DNA of 5,334 nt. It comes from Acidobacteriaceae bacterium. Its GTDB lineage: Bacteria > Acidobacteriota > Terriglobia > Terriglobales > Acidobacteriaceae. The notes below the pieces were generated by a model. That model made no database searches. It was not told the DNA's origin and worked only from the letters and a program-made list of their open reading frames with translations. Location of the stretch: positions 1-5,334 of the forward strand of contig JASHUR010000013.1 in assembly GCA_030039895.1 (NCBI GenBank), given 5' to 3'. Positions 1-5,334 of the stretch are shown piece after piece (position 1 is the stretch's first letter; the number at the start of each line of letters is the position of its first letter). Made by a program: the position numbers and the translations under genes.

Positions 1-21
1 GATCCGGCTAGGGCACTTAAG

Positions 22-2571
22 TCACTTTTCGAGGAGCAGGCGGGCGAGCTCGGTGTGGAGGCGGGCGGTGATCTCTTCCGGCGCGGCATCTGGCGGAAAT
101 GCGATGGGAGAGCCGACAGTGATCTTCAGTTTGCCTGAGCGGAACCATCGCTGACGCCTCATTCGCATTTCGCCCAGTCCCCGCAACGCGATGGGCAGTA
201 CCGGTGTACGGGATTCATTGACAAGCAAACCGATTCCCGGACGGAAGGGCTGCAATTCGCCATCGTCAGAACGGCGTCCTTCGGGAAAAACGATCACGTT
301 GTAGCCACGGTCCAGCGCCTCGCCCGCGTACTGGAAGCTGCGCCGAAATCCGGCGCTTCGAGGTAAGGGGAATACGTTGAAGAGAGCCGTAACCACCAGC
401 CATGTGAGCGGCCCGAGCGTGTTCAGAAACCACGAACCTTGATTGCGCCGCTTGCGCCAGTCGTCGAGAAGCTCAGCAGACATGGCCGTAGCTACATGCC
501 GGCGCATGCGCCACGGCAACGCATACTGAATGAGCGCAACGTCGAAGGCGGTAACGTGGTTGGCGATGAGCAGCAGAGGTGTCTTCGGCTTGAGCGCGCC
601 TTCGCGCCGGACAGAGGGAGCGGCCAGCAGCCACGCGAGCGGCTGGTGCACACATTCCATAAAGATGGCGCGCAGGGCTTGTATGGGCCAGCTCCATGTC
701 CAGTATGGGTAAACATCGTGGCGAGGCTCGACGGCAGGAGGAGATGTCTGCTGTGCTGCAGGAGCGTAGATGACGTCGAGCCCGAGCACATGGCGCAGCT
801 CGCTCAAGGTTACGATTTGCTCCAGCGCTTCATCGCTGAGAGTTAAGCCCATCTTCTGTTCCAGCTCGGCCTGAAGCTGTACGCGGCCCAAGCTGTCAAG
901 CTGCAGGTCCTCTTGCAGGCGGGCATCGTCGCCGGATTTCTCGGGCTGAGCATGAGTAATGGAAAGAACGAGAGCGAGCAGTGCATCAGATTCCGCAGTG
1001 CCGCTGCGGGCCTGCTGCTGTTGTGCATTGACCCACTCAGTGACTTTATGACGCTGGATTTTTCCGGTTGAGGTGCGTGGCAGATCAAGCTCCGGCCAGA
1101 TGCGCCACTGGCGGACACGCTGAAAGTCTGCGAGGCGCGCGTTGGCTGCTACCACGGCCTTTTCTGCCTCGTCGCGCGAGCCGCGAAAGAGCAGCACTGC
1201 AACCGGTTCGGTTCCGGAAGTTGTGAGCAGAGGAACGACGGCGGAGGCTTGAACACCTGCCTGCGTATTGAGTACGGCCTCTACATCTTCGGGATGTACG
1301 TTCAAGCCGGAGGAAGTGACGATGGTCTGGCTTTTGCGACCAAGGAAGCGAAGCCGACCCTCTTCGTCCTTGCTTGCAAGGTCTCCGGTTGCGAGCCAGG
1401 GCGATTCCGATTGCTGGATGCTGCCGCCACGCCATGTCCTGGTTGAAACCATGTCGCCGCGCACAACGATCTCGCCGTCCTCGCGAATTTCAACGTCGCG
1501 GCCGGGAAGGATCTTGCCGATGGTGCCACGGCCAGTCTTAAAAGGATGGTTGAGAGTGATGAGGGCCGCAGTCTCCGTCATGCCATAGCCCTGGACCAGC
1601 GCGAATCCGAGGGTGTTCCAGAAAGACTCCAGCTCTTCCGGGAGGCTCGCGCCTCCGCAGACAAAGGCCCAGAATTTGTAACCGAAGGTGCGATGAATCT
1701 TCCGAAAATACCACCATCGCTTCCACACACTCTGGCCGTGCGCCGCGCTGATCTCCGCTGGCAGATCGGGATGGTCTGCGATGAGCTGATCGCGCAGCAG
1801 AGAAAGGACACGCGGCACAGCGGCGAGCACGGAGATGCGCTCGCGTTGCGATGTCTCGATGAGCCGCTGGGCCTGCAAGCGCGATTCAAAATGGACCTCC
1901 GCGCCGATCAGCGGGGGAATCCAAAGGCCCATGAACTGCCCGAAGACGTGGCTCAAAGGAAGTGTGTGCAGGAAGCGTAATGGGTGCACCCAGCGCTCGT
2001 ACTTGAGGTATTTCGGAATCTCGCTTTCGATAGGCGCGACACTTGCGAGAATGTTTCGGTGGGTGTGAACGACGCCCTTGGGTTCCGCCGTAGTGCCTGA
2101 GGTGAAGAGGATTTGCAGCGGGCTGTCGAGCGTTATGGTGGGGTCAGTAGGGGCCGGAGCGGTGGCGGGGGGCAACGTGGACACGAACTCTTCGAAGGAT
2201 AGCCTTGGAAGCGTGGAATTGAGTTGGTCGAGAAGCGTTGCGTCACCGATGAGCAGGCGGGGTGAGGTTTCAGCGATTACGCGACGGGCGAAGTCCGGGC
2301 TGCCTGCAGCATCGAGGGGGACGCAAATGACGCCACGCAAGACGCATCCGAAGAAGGCGGCAATCCACTCAACGCCGTTCTGGCCCCAAATGACAACGCG
2401 CTCACCTGCTGGAATATTGCGCTGGATGAGCGCAGCGGAGAAGCGGCCGGCAAGTGTCGCAAGCTCTGCATAGGTTGAAGACAGCCGGCGGTTGCCGCGA
2501 TGGCTGACGATGGCGATATCGTTTCCGTGCCTGCGGAAATCGTCAACCAGCGTTGCCAGGTTGGGGCGCAT
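22..2571 (-). CDS. Three-domain acyl-ACP synthetase / acyl carrier / PlsC-type acyltransferase fusion (Aas-like)
   Basis: 849 aa, complete. Residues 1-515 are an AMP-forming acyl-activating (ANL) domain: P-loop FTSGTTAEPKG at 156-166, YGMTET at 329-334, TGDL at 395-398, hinge region GRKSQ from 411, and the C-terminal catalytic lysine K504 in TSTGK. Residues about 525-600 are an acyl carrier domain with phosphopantetheine serine S560 in LDSLG. Residues about 630-849 are a glycerolipid acyltransferase with NHVTAFD (H672, D677; HX4D), PLPRSAGFRR at 735-744, FPEGR at 762-766 and VLPIALRG at 791-798. From family knowledge, such enzymes activate a free fatty acid with ATP, load it on a carrier and transfer it to a lysophospholipid or lysophosphatidate at the inner membrane. 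The hydrophobic stretch at 714-734 could aid membrane contact. E. coli Aas has the same two activities in reverse order and no built-in carrier. The start is fixed by AGGAG 10 nt upstream. The gene follows the ribonuclease gene by 21 bp. Domain calls are firm; the exact substrate is inferred. Confidence 0.93.
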   Translation of the reverse strand: MRPNLATLVDDFRRHGNDIAIVSHRGNRRLSSTYAELATLAGRFSAALIQRNIPAGERVVIWGQNGVEWIAAFFGCVLRGVICVPLDAAGSPDFARRVIAETSPRLLIGDATLLDQLNSTLPRLSFEEFVSTLPPATAPAPTDPTITLDSPLQILFTSGTTAEPKGVVHTHRNILASVAPIESEIPKYLKYERWVHPLRFLHTLPLSHVFGQFMGLWIPPLIGAEVHFESRLQAQRLIETSQRERISVLAAVPRVLSLLRDQLIADHPDLPAEISAAHGQSVWKRWWYFRKIHRTFGYKFWAFVCGGASLPEELESFWNTLGFALVQGYGMTETAALITLNHPFKTGRGTIGKILPGRDVEIREDGEIVVRGDMVSTRTWRGGSIQQSESPWLATGDLASKDEEGRLRFLGRKSQTIVTSSGLNVHPEDVEAVLNTQAGVQASAVVPLLTTSGTEPVAVLLFRGSRDEAEKAVVAANARLADFQRVRQWRIWPELDLPRTSTGKIQRHKVTEWVNAQQQQARSGTAESDALLALVLSITHAQPEKSGDDARLQEDLQLDSLGRVQLQAELEQKMGLTLSDEALEQIVTLSELRHVLGLDVIYAPAAQQTSPPAVEPRHDVYPYWTWSWPIQALRAIFMECVHQPLAWLLAAPSVRREGALKPKTPLLLIANHVTAFDVALIQYALPWRMRRHVATAMSAELLDDWRKRRNQGSWFLNTLGPLTWLVVTALFNVFPLPRSAGFRRSFQYAGEALDRGYNVIVFPEGRRSDDGELQPFRPGIGLLVNESRTPVLPIALRGLGEMRMRRQRWFRSGKLKITVGSPIAFPPDAAPEEITARLHTELARLLLEK

Positions 2572-2581
2572 GAAGTATTGT

Positions 2582-2586
2582 CTCCT
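2582..2586 (-). promoter_or_regulatory. Ribosome-binding site of the acyltransferase fusion gene
   Basis: AGGAG on the minus strand lies 10 nt before the ATG at 2571. It sits inside the 21-bp gap after the ribonuclease stop codon, so the second gene has its own translation signal within a shared transcript. Confidence 0.7.
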
Positions 2587-2592
2587 GATAGC

Positions 2593-4065
2593 TCAGGCGC
2601 GCACAAAATCAATGTATCCACGCTGCGGGTCGGTACGAACGAGCTGCACCTGCAGGCGGTCACCGACGTCGACTCCGTGCTGCCCGCGAATGAGCATGCC
2701 GTCAACGTGCGGAGTGATGGTGCGCACAAAGGTCCCTTTGGGTGTGACGCCGGTGACGATGGCTCGGAAGCGTTCGCCGATGCGGGAGTGCATGGCTACG
2801 GCAGCGATGCGCTTTTGCATCTCTCGCTCAACTTTGCGCTCCGCCGCAGCCTTGGTGGTGCAGTTCTGGGCAATGGCCGCAAGCTCGTCATCAGAGTAAG
2901 GCGATGGCTGGCCGGCGATCATGGCTTTGAGCAGACGCTGTGTGACCAGATCTGCGTAGCGACGATTGGGCGCGGTGGAATGCGTGTAGTCTTCGACGGC
3001 CAGGCCAAAGTGGCCCTGGGGTGGATCGCCGGGGCGCTCAAGCACATATTCGCCGGGACCGAGCAACTTCACAATCGTCAGGGATAGGTCGGGGAAGTGG
3101 TCGGGGTCGTCTTTTTTACGCTGCAGCAGGAACTCGTTCAACGCCTTGGAGTCCGGCGTCGCCGGCAGTTTGTATCCGAGACCGTCGGCGACGGCGACAA
3201 TTCTGTCCCAGCGCTCTGGAGTGCGGACGACTCGGCGAATCGAGGAGATCCGGTGTTCCTGCAGCGTTCGTGCTACGACGCCGTTGGCCGCGATCATAAA
3301 GTCCTCAATCAACTCGGTCGCTGAGTCTTTATGGTCGCTGTCGAGTCTGATTTCATTACCTTCGATGGTTGCGAGCACTTCGCCGGTTTCGATATTGAGG
3401 GCGCCGTGTCTGAAGCGCTCCAGGCGCAGACGCTGCGCAATTTCGTTCTGCAATTGCAACTGTGCCTGCAGCTCTTTGGACGCGGCCATCTTGGGTGGAG
3501 GGTCGGCTTTGCCGTCGAGCCACGCTCCCACGCTGCTGTATGCGAGCTGCGCCTTATTGTTAACCAGCGCTGGGTAGATGCGGCTGGAAGCCACACAGCT
3601 CTCGGTTTCGCAGGCGTTCTTATCGAGTGTGAACTCGGTCACGACACACATGCGGTCCTGGTCTTCAAGCAGGGAAGTCAGGCCGGTGGAGAGCTGATCC
3701 GGAAGCATGGAGAAGTTTTTCGCGCCGGTGTATACAGTCACGGTCTCTATACCCGCGTGCTTGTCGATGGCTGAGCCTTTCGGAACATAGGCGTCGACGT
3801 CCGCAATGCCGATAAGCACCCGCATAGCGCCGTCCGGCAGAGTTTCGGCGTACTCAATTTGATCGAGGTCACGGGACGTGTCGTTGTCGATGGATGACCA
3901 CAGAAGGTGGCGCAAGTCGGTAATGCCAGCTGGTGGCTGCGGTGGATGGGCCTGAAGCTCGGCGAGTTCCTGTTTTGCCTGTGGTGGATAATCCGGCTCG
4001 AAACCATGTTCGACCATCGACATGCGGGCGGCTGCAATCAGATCAAAAGGCGCGCTGGAACTCAT
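2593..4065 (-). CDS. RNB-domain 3'-5' exoribonuclease (RNase II/R family) without cold-shock domains
   Basis: 490 aa, complete. The RNB catalytic domain fills about residues 50-420: metal-binding motif SIDNDTSRDLDQ at 58-69 (D60, D66, D68), ELIEDFMIAAN at 251-261, HFGLAVEDYTHSTAPNRRY at 352-370 (the family's SPIRRY-type RNA-clamp region) and AERKVERE at 408-415, which carries the conserved late glutamate. An S1-like OB fold is visible at about 430-490 (GERFRAIVTGVTPKGTFV...). The family degrades single-stranded RNA processively from the 3' end in the cytoplasm. It is shorter than E. coli RNase II (about 644 aa) or RNase R (about 813 aa) because both N-terminal cold-shock domains are absent; only about 45 unassigned residues precede RNB. 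The fourth acid of the metal motif is Gln (Q69). GGAGG sits only 3 nt before the ATG. An in-frame TAG 24 nt upstream leaves no earlier start, and M15/M17 lack a ribosome-binding site. Probably the first gene of a two-gene operon with the lipid enzyme. Confidence 0.92.
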   Translation of the reverse strand: MSSSAPFDLIAAARMSMVEHGFEPDYPPQAKQELAELQAHPPQPPAGITDLRHLLWSSIDNDTSRDLDQIEYAETLPDGAMRVLIGIADVDAYVPKGSAIDKHAGIETVTVYTGAKNFSMLPDQLSTGLTSLLEDQDRMCVVTEFTLDKNACETESCVASSRIYPALVNNKAQLAYSSVGAWLDGKADPPPKMAASKELQAQLQLQNEIAQRLRLERFRHGALNIETGEVLATIEGNEIRLDSDHKDSATELIEDFMIAANGVVARTLQEHRISSIRRVVRTPERWDRIVAVADGLGYKLPATPDSKALNEFLLQRKKDDPDHFPDLSLTIVKLLGPGEYVLERPGDPPQGHFGLAVEDYTHSTAPNRRYADLVTQRLLKAMIAGQPSPYSDDELAAIAQNCTTKAAAERKVEREMQKRIAAVAMHSRIGERFRAIVTGVTPKGTFVRTITPHVDGMLIRGQHGVDVGDRLQVQLVRTDPQRGYIDFVRA

Positions 4066-4068
4066 AAA

Positions 4069-4073
4069 CCTCC
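4069..4073 (-). promoter_or_regulatory. Ribosome-binding site of the RNB ribonuclease, unusually close to ATG
   Basis: GGAGG on the minus strand is separated from the ATG at 4065 by only TTT. This is tighter than the usual 5-9 nt, so translation may be weaker than the strong match suggests. It still favours this ATG over the internal methionines M15 and M17. Confidence 0.6.
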
Positions 4074-4154
4074 ACGGGAGCGAAAGTCCACCCTAGCATG
4101 AGGCGAGCGTGCAGCGCATCTATGGTCTTCGTTTGAGTTCAGTGTGTAGGGATT

Positions 4155-4179
4155 GCCCGGATTGAACAAGGCTCCGGGC
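4155..4179 (-). other. GC-rich hairpin between the 121-aa gene and the ribonuclease gene
   Basis: A perfect 7-bp inverted repeat, GCCCGGA (4155-4161) and TCCGGGC (4173-4179), encloses an 11-nt loop. It lies just downstream of the stop codon of the 121-aa gene. On neither strand is it followed by a run of T, so it is not a standard intrinsic terminator. It could slow RNA decay or mark the 3' end of the small-gene transcript. I see no clear -10/-35 pair for the ribonuclease in the rest of this 145-bp gap. Confidence 0.35.
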
Positions 4180-4210
4180 GGGCCCATTTCCCGATGACGC
4201 GAGCGTCCGG

Positions 4211-4576
4211 CTAGGCGGCAGCCTGCGAGCTACTGGTGGTCGCAGGCGCAGGAAGAGCGTTGAGCGATGCCACGACGGCGTTGACGTAAGCGGTGATCTG
4301 CGCGTTGGTGGGAGCTGGCACGCCGTCAGCCTGAAGCGCGGAGGTGGCATAGGGAGTGACGGCGGCGACGACAGCGGCAAGCTTTTGCTCTCCAGCGCCG
4401 GAGACACCCGCAGCAGCAGTCTCAGCAAGCGATGCCTGCTGCACGGTGAAGTTGTAAAGGTTAGCGACGCTCGGGAACGCGAGGTCTACGACCGGCTCTG
4501 CGACCTTTGCCACCTTGGCGGCGTCGACGAAGAGCGACTTGAAGAAGCTGCCGATATGCTTAAGAAATGTGCTCAT
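4211..4576 (-). CDS. Small Ala/Val-rich protein of unknown function, possibly phage-derived
   Basis: 121 aa; no family recognised with certainty. The N-terminus (residues 1-25, STFLKHIGSFFKSLFVDAAK...) can form an amphipathic helix with Phe/Leu on one face and Lys/His on the other. Residues 45-105 are Ala/Val-rich and helical in character, with a central GAGEQKLAAVV segment (60-70) and a YVNAVVASLNAL segment (97-108). The tail is Pro/Thr/Ser/Ala-rich. There is no signal peptide cleavage pattern, no cysteine, and Met only at the start. The in-frame TGA 15 nt upstream fixes this ATG as the only start. The nearest AAGGA is 18 nt away, so initiation looks weak or coupled to the upstream gene, which ends 46 bp earlier. 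From memory, short Ala-rich proteins of this style occur beside holins in phage lysis regions; that link is inference. A surface-active or structural protein is equally possible. Confidence 0.6.
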   Translation of the reverse strand: MSTFLKHIGSFFKSLFVDAAKVAKVAEPVVDLAFPSVANLYNFTVQQASLAETAAAGVSGAGEQKLAAVVAAVTPYATSALQADGVPAPTNAQITAYVNAVVASLNALPAPATTSSSQAAA

Positions 4577-4588
4577 ACCAGAGGATTT

Positions 4589-4604
4589 TCAATTTCCTTT
4601 CAGG
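4589..4604 (-). repeat. Leader repeat copy 2 (upstream of the 121-aa gene)
   Basis: Sixteen bases matching 4841-4856 at 14 positions, with CCTGAAAGGA and TTGA conserved on the minus strand. In this copy the two variable bases turn AAAGGAGG into AAAGGAAA, so it is a poorer ribosome-binding site, and it lies too far (18 nt) from the ATG at 4576. Confidence 0.45.
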
Positions 4605-4622
4605 ATTTAAAGTTGATGTTGC

Positions 4623-4838
4623 TTAGCGCGGCTTACTCCAGGTGCGGTAAGCGAGCGTAATGTTGATGAGGCCCGTAAAGAGAGCCAGAGTCCAGGTCGG
4701 AAGGTGGAGGTCGTGCTGCAAACCTGCGACCTGATCACGGAACGCCTGGCTGCCGATCCAGAGCCCTACGACGAGGTTCCAGCCGACAAGGATGGAGTGG
4801 GTCCAGGCGCTATAGCGAGTTGCAAAGTAACGGATCAA
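4623..4838 (-). CDS. 71-aa protein with two predicted membrane helices, holin-like in form
   Basis: The chosen start is TTG at 4838-4836, exactly 6 nt after a strong AAAGGAGG. An upstream in-frame ATG at 4895 would add 19 residues but would translate the terminator stem, so it was rejected. The protein has a short basic N-terminus (IRYFATRYS), a first hydrophobic segment at about residues 15-33 (SILVGWNLVVGLWIGSQAF), a polar link with D35, H42, D43 and H45, a second segment at about 47-64 (PTWTLALFTGLINITLAY) and a basic C-tail (RTWSKPR). Two helices, a short loop and a charged tail are the layout of class II phage holins and of several small membrane proteins; no sequence family is recognised, so holin is only a suggestion. 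It precedes the 121-aa gene by 46 bp, probably on one transcript. The TTG start and the leader terminator both suggest low or conditional expression. Confidence 0.65.
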   Translation of the reverse strand: MIRYFATRYSAWTHSILVGWNLVVGLWIGSQAFRDQVAGLQHDLHLPTWTLALFTGLINITLAYRTWSKPR

Positions 4839-4840
4839 GT

Positions 4841-4856
4841 TCAACCTCCTTTCAGG
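4841..4856 (-). repeat. Leader repeat copy 1 (upstream of the 71-aa gene)
   Basis: Sixteen bases matching 4589-4604 at 14 positions. This copy contains the functional-looking ribosome-binding site of the 71-aa gene. The shared element in front of both small genes suggests that they arose by duplication or share a regulatory signal. Confidence 0.45.
4845..4852 (-). promoter_or_regulatory. Strong ribosome-binding site deciding a TTG start
   Basis: AAAGGAGG on the minus strand with a 6-nt spacer (TTGAAC) to TTG at 4838. No ATG or GTG lies at a usable distance, which is why the start of the membrane protein is placed at TTG. Confidence 0.75.
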
Positions 4857-4861
4857 GCAGC

Positions 4862-4886
4862 AAAAAGGCCGCTCCGGAGAGCGGCC
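4862..4886 (-). terminator. Intrinsic terminator in the leader of the 71-aa gene
   Basis: On the minus strand, GGCCGCTC (4886-4879) pairs perfectly with GAGCGGCC (4874-4867) around a TCCG loop, followed by five T (4866-4862). The C(UCCG)G loop belongs to the very stable UNCG tetraloop class. There is no T-run on the plus-strand side, so it acts leftward only. It could end the peroxiredoxin transcript. However, it stands only 9 nt before the ribosome-binding site of the next gene and about 55 bp after a TATAAT box, so it may instead be an attenuator of the small-gene pair. Confidence 0.8.
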
Positions 4887-4941
4887 CCAATGCAAAAGGC
4901 ACAGCTTACGCCGTACCTCTTTAACTTTTCCCTATAGTTCC

Positions 4942-4947
4942 ATTATA
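4942..4947 (-). promoter_or_regulatory. Candidate -10 box (TATAAT) for the small-gene pair
   Basis: A perfect TATAAT on the minus strand in an AT-rich stretch. No hexamer close to TTGACA lies 16-18 nt upstream, so the -35 is weak or replaced by an activator site. The predicted transcript start near 4935 would give a leader of about 97 nt that contains the whole terminator hairpin before the TTG start at 4838. Confidence 0.45.
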
Positions 4948-4964
4948 CGGGTTTGCGATTCTTC

Positions 4965-4999
4965 ACATGCATTTTTAAGTCATTGCAAAATAAGCATGT
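4965..4999. repeat. AT-rich inverted repeat upstream of the TATAAT box
   Basis: ACATGC (4965-4970) and GCATGT (4994-4999) form inverted arms, extended imperfectly inward by ATTTTT and AAAATAA. It lies about 40 bp downstream of the peroxiredoxin stop codon and just upstream of the TATAAT box. It could be a weak 3'-end hairpin for the peroxiredoxin mRNA or an operator for the small genes; the sequence does not decide between them. Confidence 0.3.
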
Positions 5000-5039
5000 T
5001 ATGCGATTCATCCCTTGACAGATTTTCTCTCGTTGGACC

Positions 5040-5334
5040 TCAGCGCTTTTCAAACTCATGCAGGGCGGCCAGCACTTCCTGGCTGTGATGGGCCGGATCA
5101 ACCTTGGTCCAGACCTTCACGATCTTCCCTTCAGGGTCGATAAGGAACGTGTTGCGGTTGGCGATCTTGAAGCCCATGTAATTTCCGAGCGAACCATATT
5201 CAGAGACCACTTTCTTCCCGGTATCGCTCAGCAGGGTAAAGGTGAGGTTGTCCTTCGCACAGAACTTCTTGTGGCTGGCGACCGACTGGACGCTAATGCC
5301 GACGATTTCAGCGTTCAGGGTCTTGTAGCGCGAG
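5040..5334 (-). CDS. bcp: Bcp/PrxQ-type thioredoxin-dependent peroxiredoxin, C-terminal 97 residues (5' end outside window)
   Basis: Translation from 5333 leftward gives 97 residues ending at TGA 5042-5040. Family landmarks are VGISVQSVASHKKFCAKDNL, FTLLSDTGKKVVSEYGSLG, NRNTFLIDPEGKIVKVW and a final helix SQEVLAALHEFEKR, all in the order expected of the C-terminal two thirds of a PrxQ protein (full length about 155 aa). These cytoplasmic enzymes reduce hydrogen peroxide and organic hydroperoxides using thioredoxin. The peroxidatic cysteine lies in the missing N-terminal part. The single cysteine seen, in HKKFC at partial residue 25, is on the helix where Xanthomonas-type PrxQ carries its resolving cysteine; E. 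coli Bcp has it five residues after the peroxidatic one. A two-cysteine mechanism of that alternative kind is therefore likely. No frameshift is seen. Its transcript runs toward the small genes and probably ends at or before the hairpin at 4862-4886. Confidence 0.9.
   Translation of the reverse strand, partial: SRYKTLNAEIVGISVQSVASHKKFCAKDNLTFTLLSDTGKKVVSEYGSLGNYMGFKIANRNTFLIDPEGKIVKVWTKVDPAHHSQEVLAALHEFEKR

Noticed and set aside
1546..1980. Plus-strand open frames inside the lipid enzyme gene (also at 439-846 and 1268-1588)
   Set aside because: They are fully covered by conserved motifs of the minus-strand gene and show no domain of their own.
2500..3087. 195-codon open frame on the plus strand
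   Set aside because: It lies antisense over the end of the ribonuclease gene and the start of the lipid enzyme gene, has no ribosome-binding site or family motifs, and its sequence is a by-product of the GC-rich codon use of the real genes.
4155..4179. Hairpin after the 121-aa gene as an intrinsic terminator
   Set aside because: No T-run follows on either strand, so it is listed only as a hairpin.
4120..4428. 102-codon minus-strand frame overlapping the 121-aa gene
   Set aside because: It is Leu/Pro/Ser/Arg-rich with no ribosome-binding site. It is an out-of-frame reading of the Ala-rich gene and would need to start inside it.
4560..4592. Ten-codon TTG mini-ORF overlapping the start of the 121-aa gene, as a leader peptide
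   Set aside because: Its start is only 2 nt after AAAGGA, there is no run of one amino acid, and no terminator follows. Too short to support.
4839..4895. ATG start at 4895 extending the membrane protein to 90 aa
   Set aside because: The extra 19 codons would read through the terminator stem and the ribosome-binding site itself and have a Cys/Arg/Pro-rich composition unlike the rest. The TTG at 4838 has ideal spacing.
5015..5020. Perfect TTGACA on the plus strand as a -35 box
   Set aside because: No -10 box lies 16-18 nt downstream and it would drive transcription only antisense into the peroxiredoxin gene.

Overview
The window is GC-rich bacterial chromosome with five genes, all on the minus strand, so it reads right to left. 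The gene content (a reversed-order acyl-ACP-synthetase/acyltransferase fusion, a short RNase II/R protein and a PrxQ-type peroxiredoxin) and the protein style suggest a soil Acidobacteriota of the Terriglobia (Granulicella, Terriglobus or Edaphobacter type). That placement is a guess from family resemblance; there is no rRNA or other phylogenetic marker here.

Right end (5040-5334): the C-terminal 97 codons of a Bcp/PrxQ thioredoxin-dependent peroxiredoxin, cut by the window edge. Next comes an AT-rich gap (4839-5039) with a TATAAT box, a strong intrinsic terminator pointing leftward and an AAAGGAGG ribosome-binding site. Two small genes follow: a 71-aa protein with two predicted membrane helices (4623-4838, TTG start) and a 121-aa Ala-rich protein with an amphipathic N-terminus (4211-4576). 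I recognise neither by sequence. Their size and type recall a phage lysis or holin remnant, but nothing else phage-like is visible.

Left part: after a 145-bp gap, a compact two-gene unit. It starts with a 490-aa RNB-domain exoribonuclease that lacks the N-terminal cold-shock domains (2593-4065). After 21 bp comes an 849-aa three-domain lipid enzyme (22-2571), with an AMP-forming acyl-activating domain, a built-in acyl carrier domain and a PlsC-type acyltransferase. The spacing predicts co-transcription, although the functional link between RNA turnover and phospholipid acylation is unclear.

The points most worth a second look are the reversed-order self-contained acyl-activation/acyl-transfer enzyme, and the small-gene pair whose leader holds a complete terminator about 10 nt before the ribosome-binding site, which looks like an attenuator. 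No tRNA, rRNA, CRISPR array, insertion sequence or origin was seen. No gene-free stretch exceeds 300 bases.
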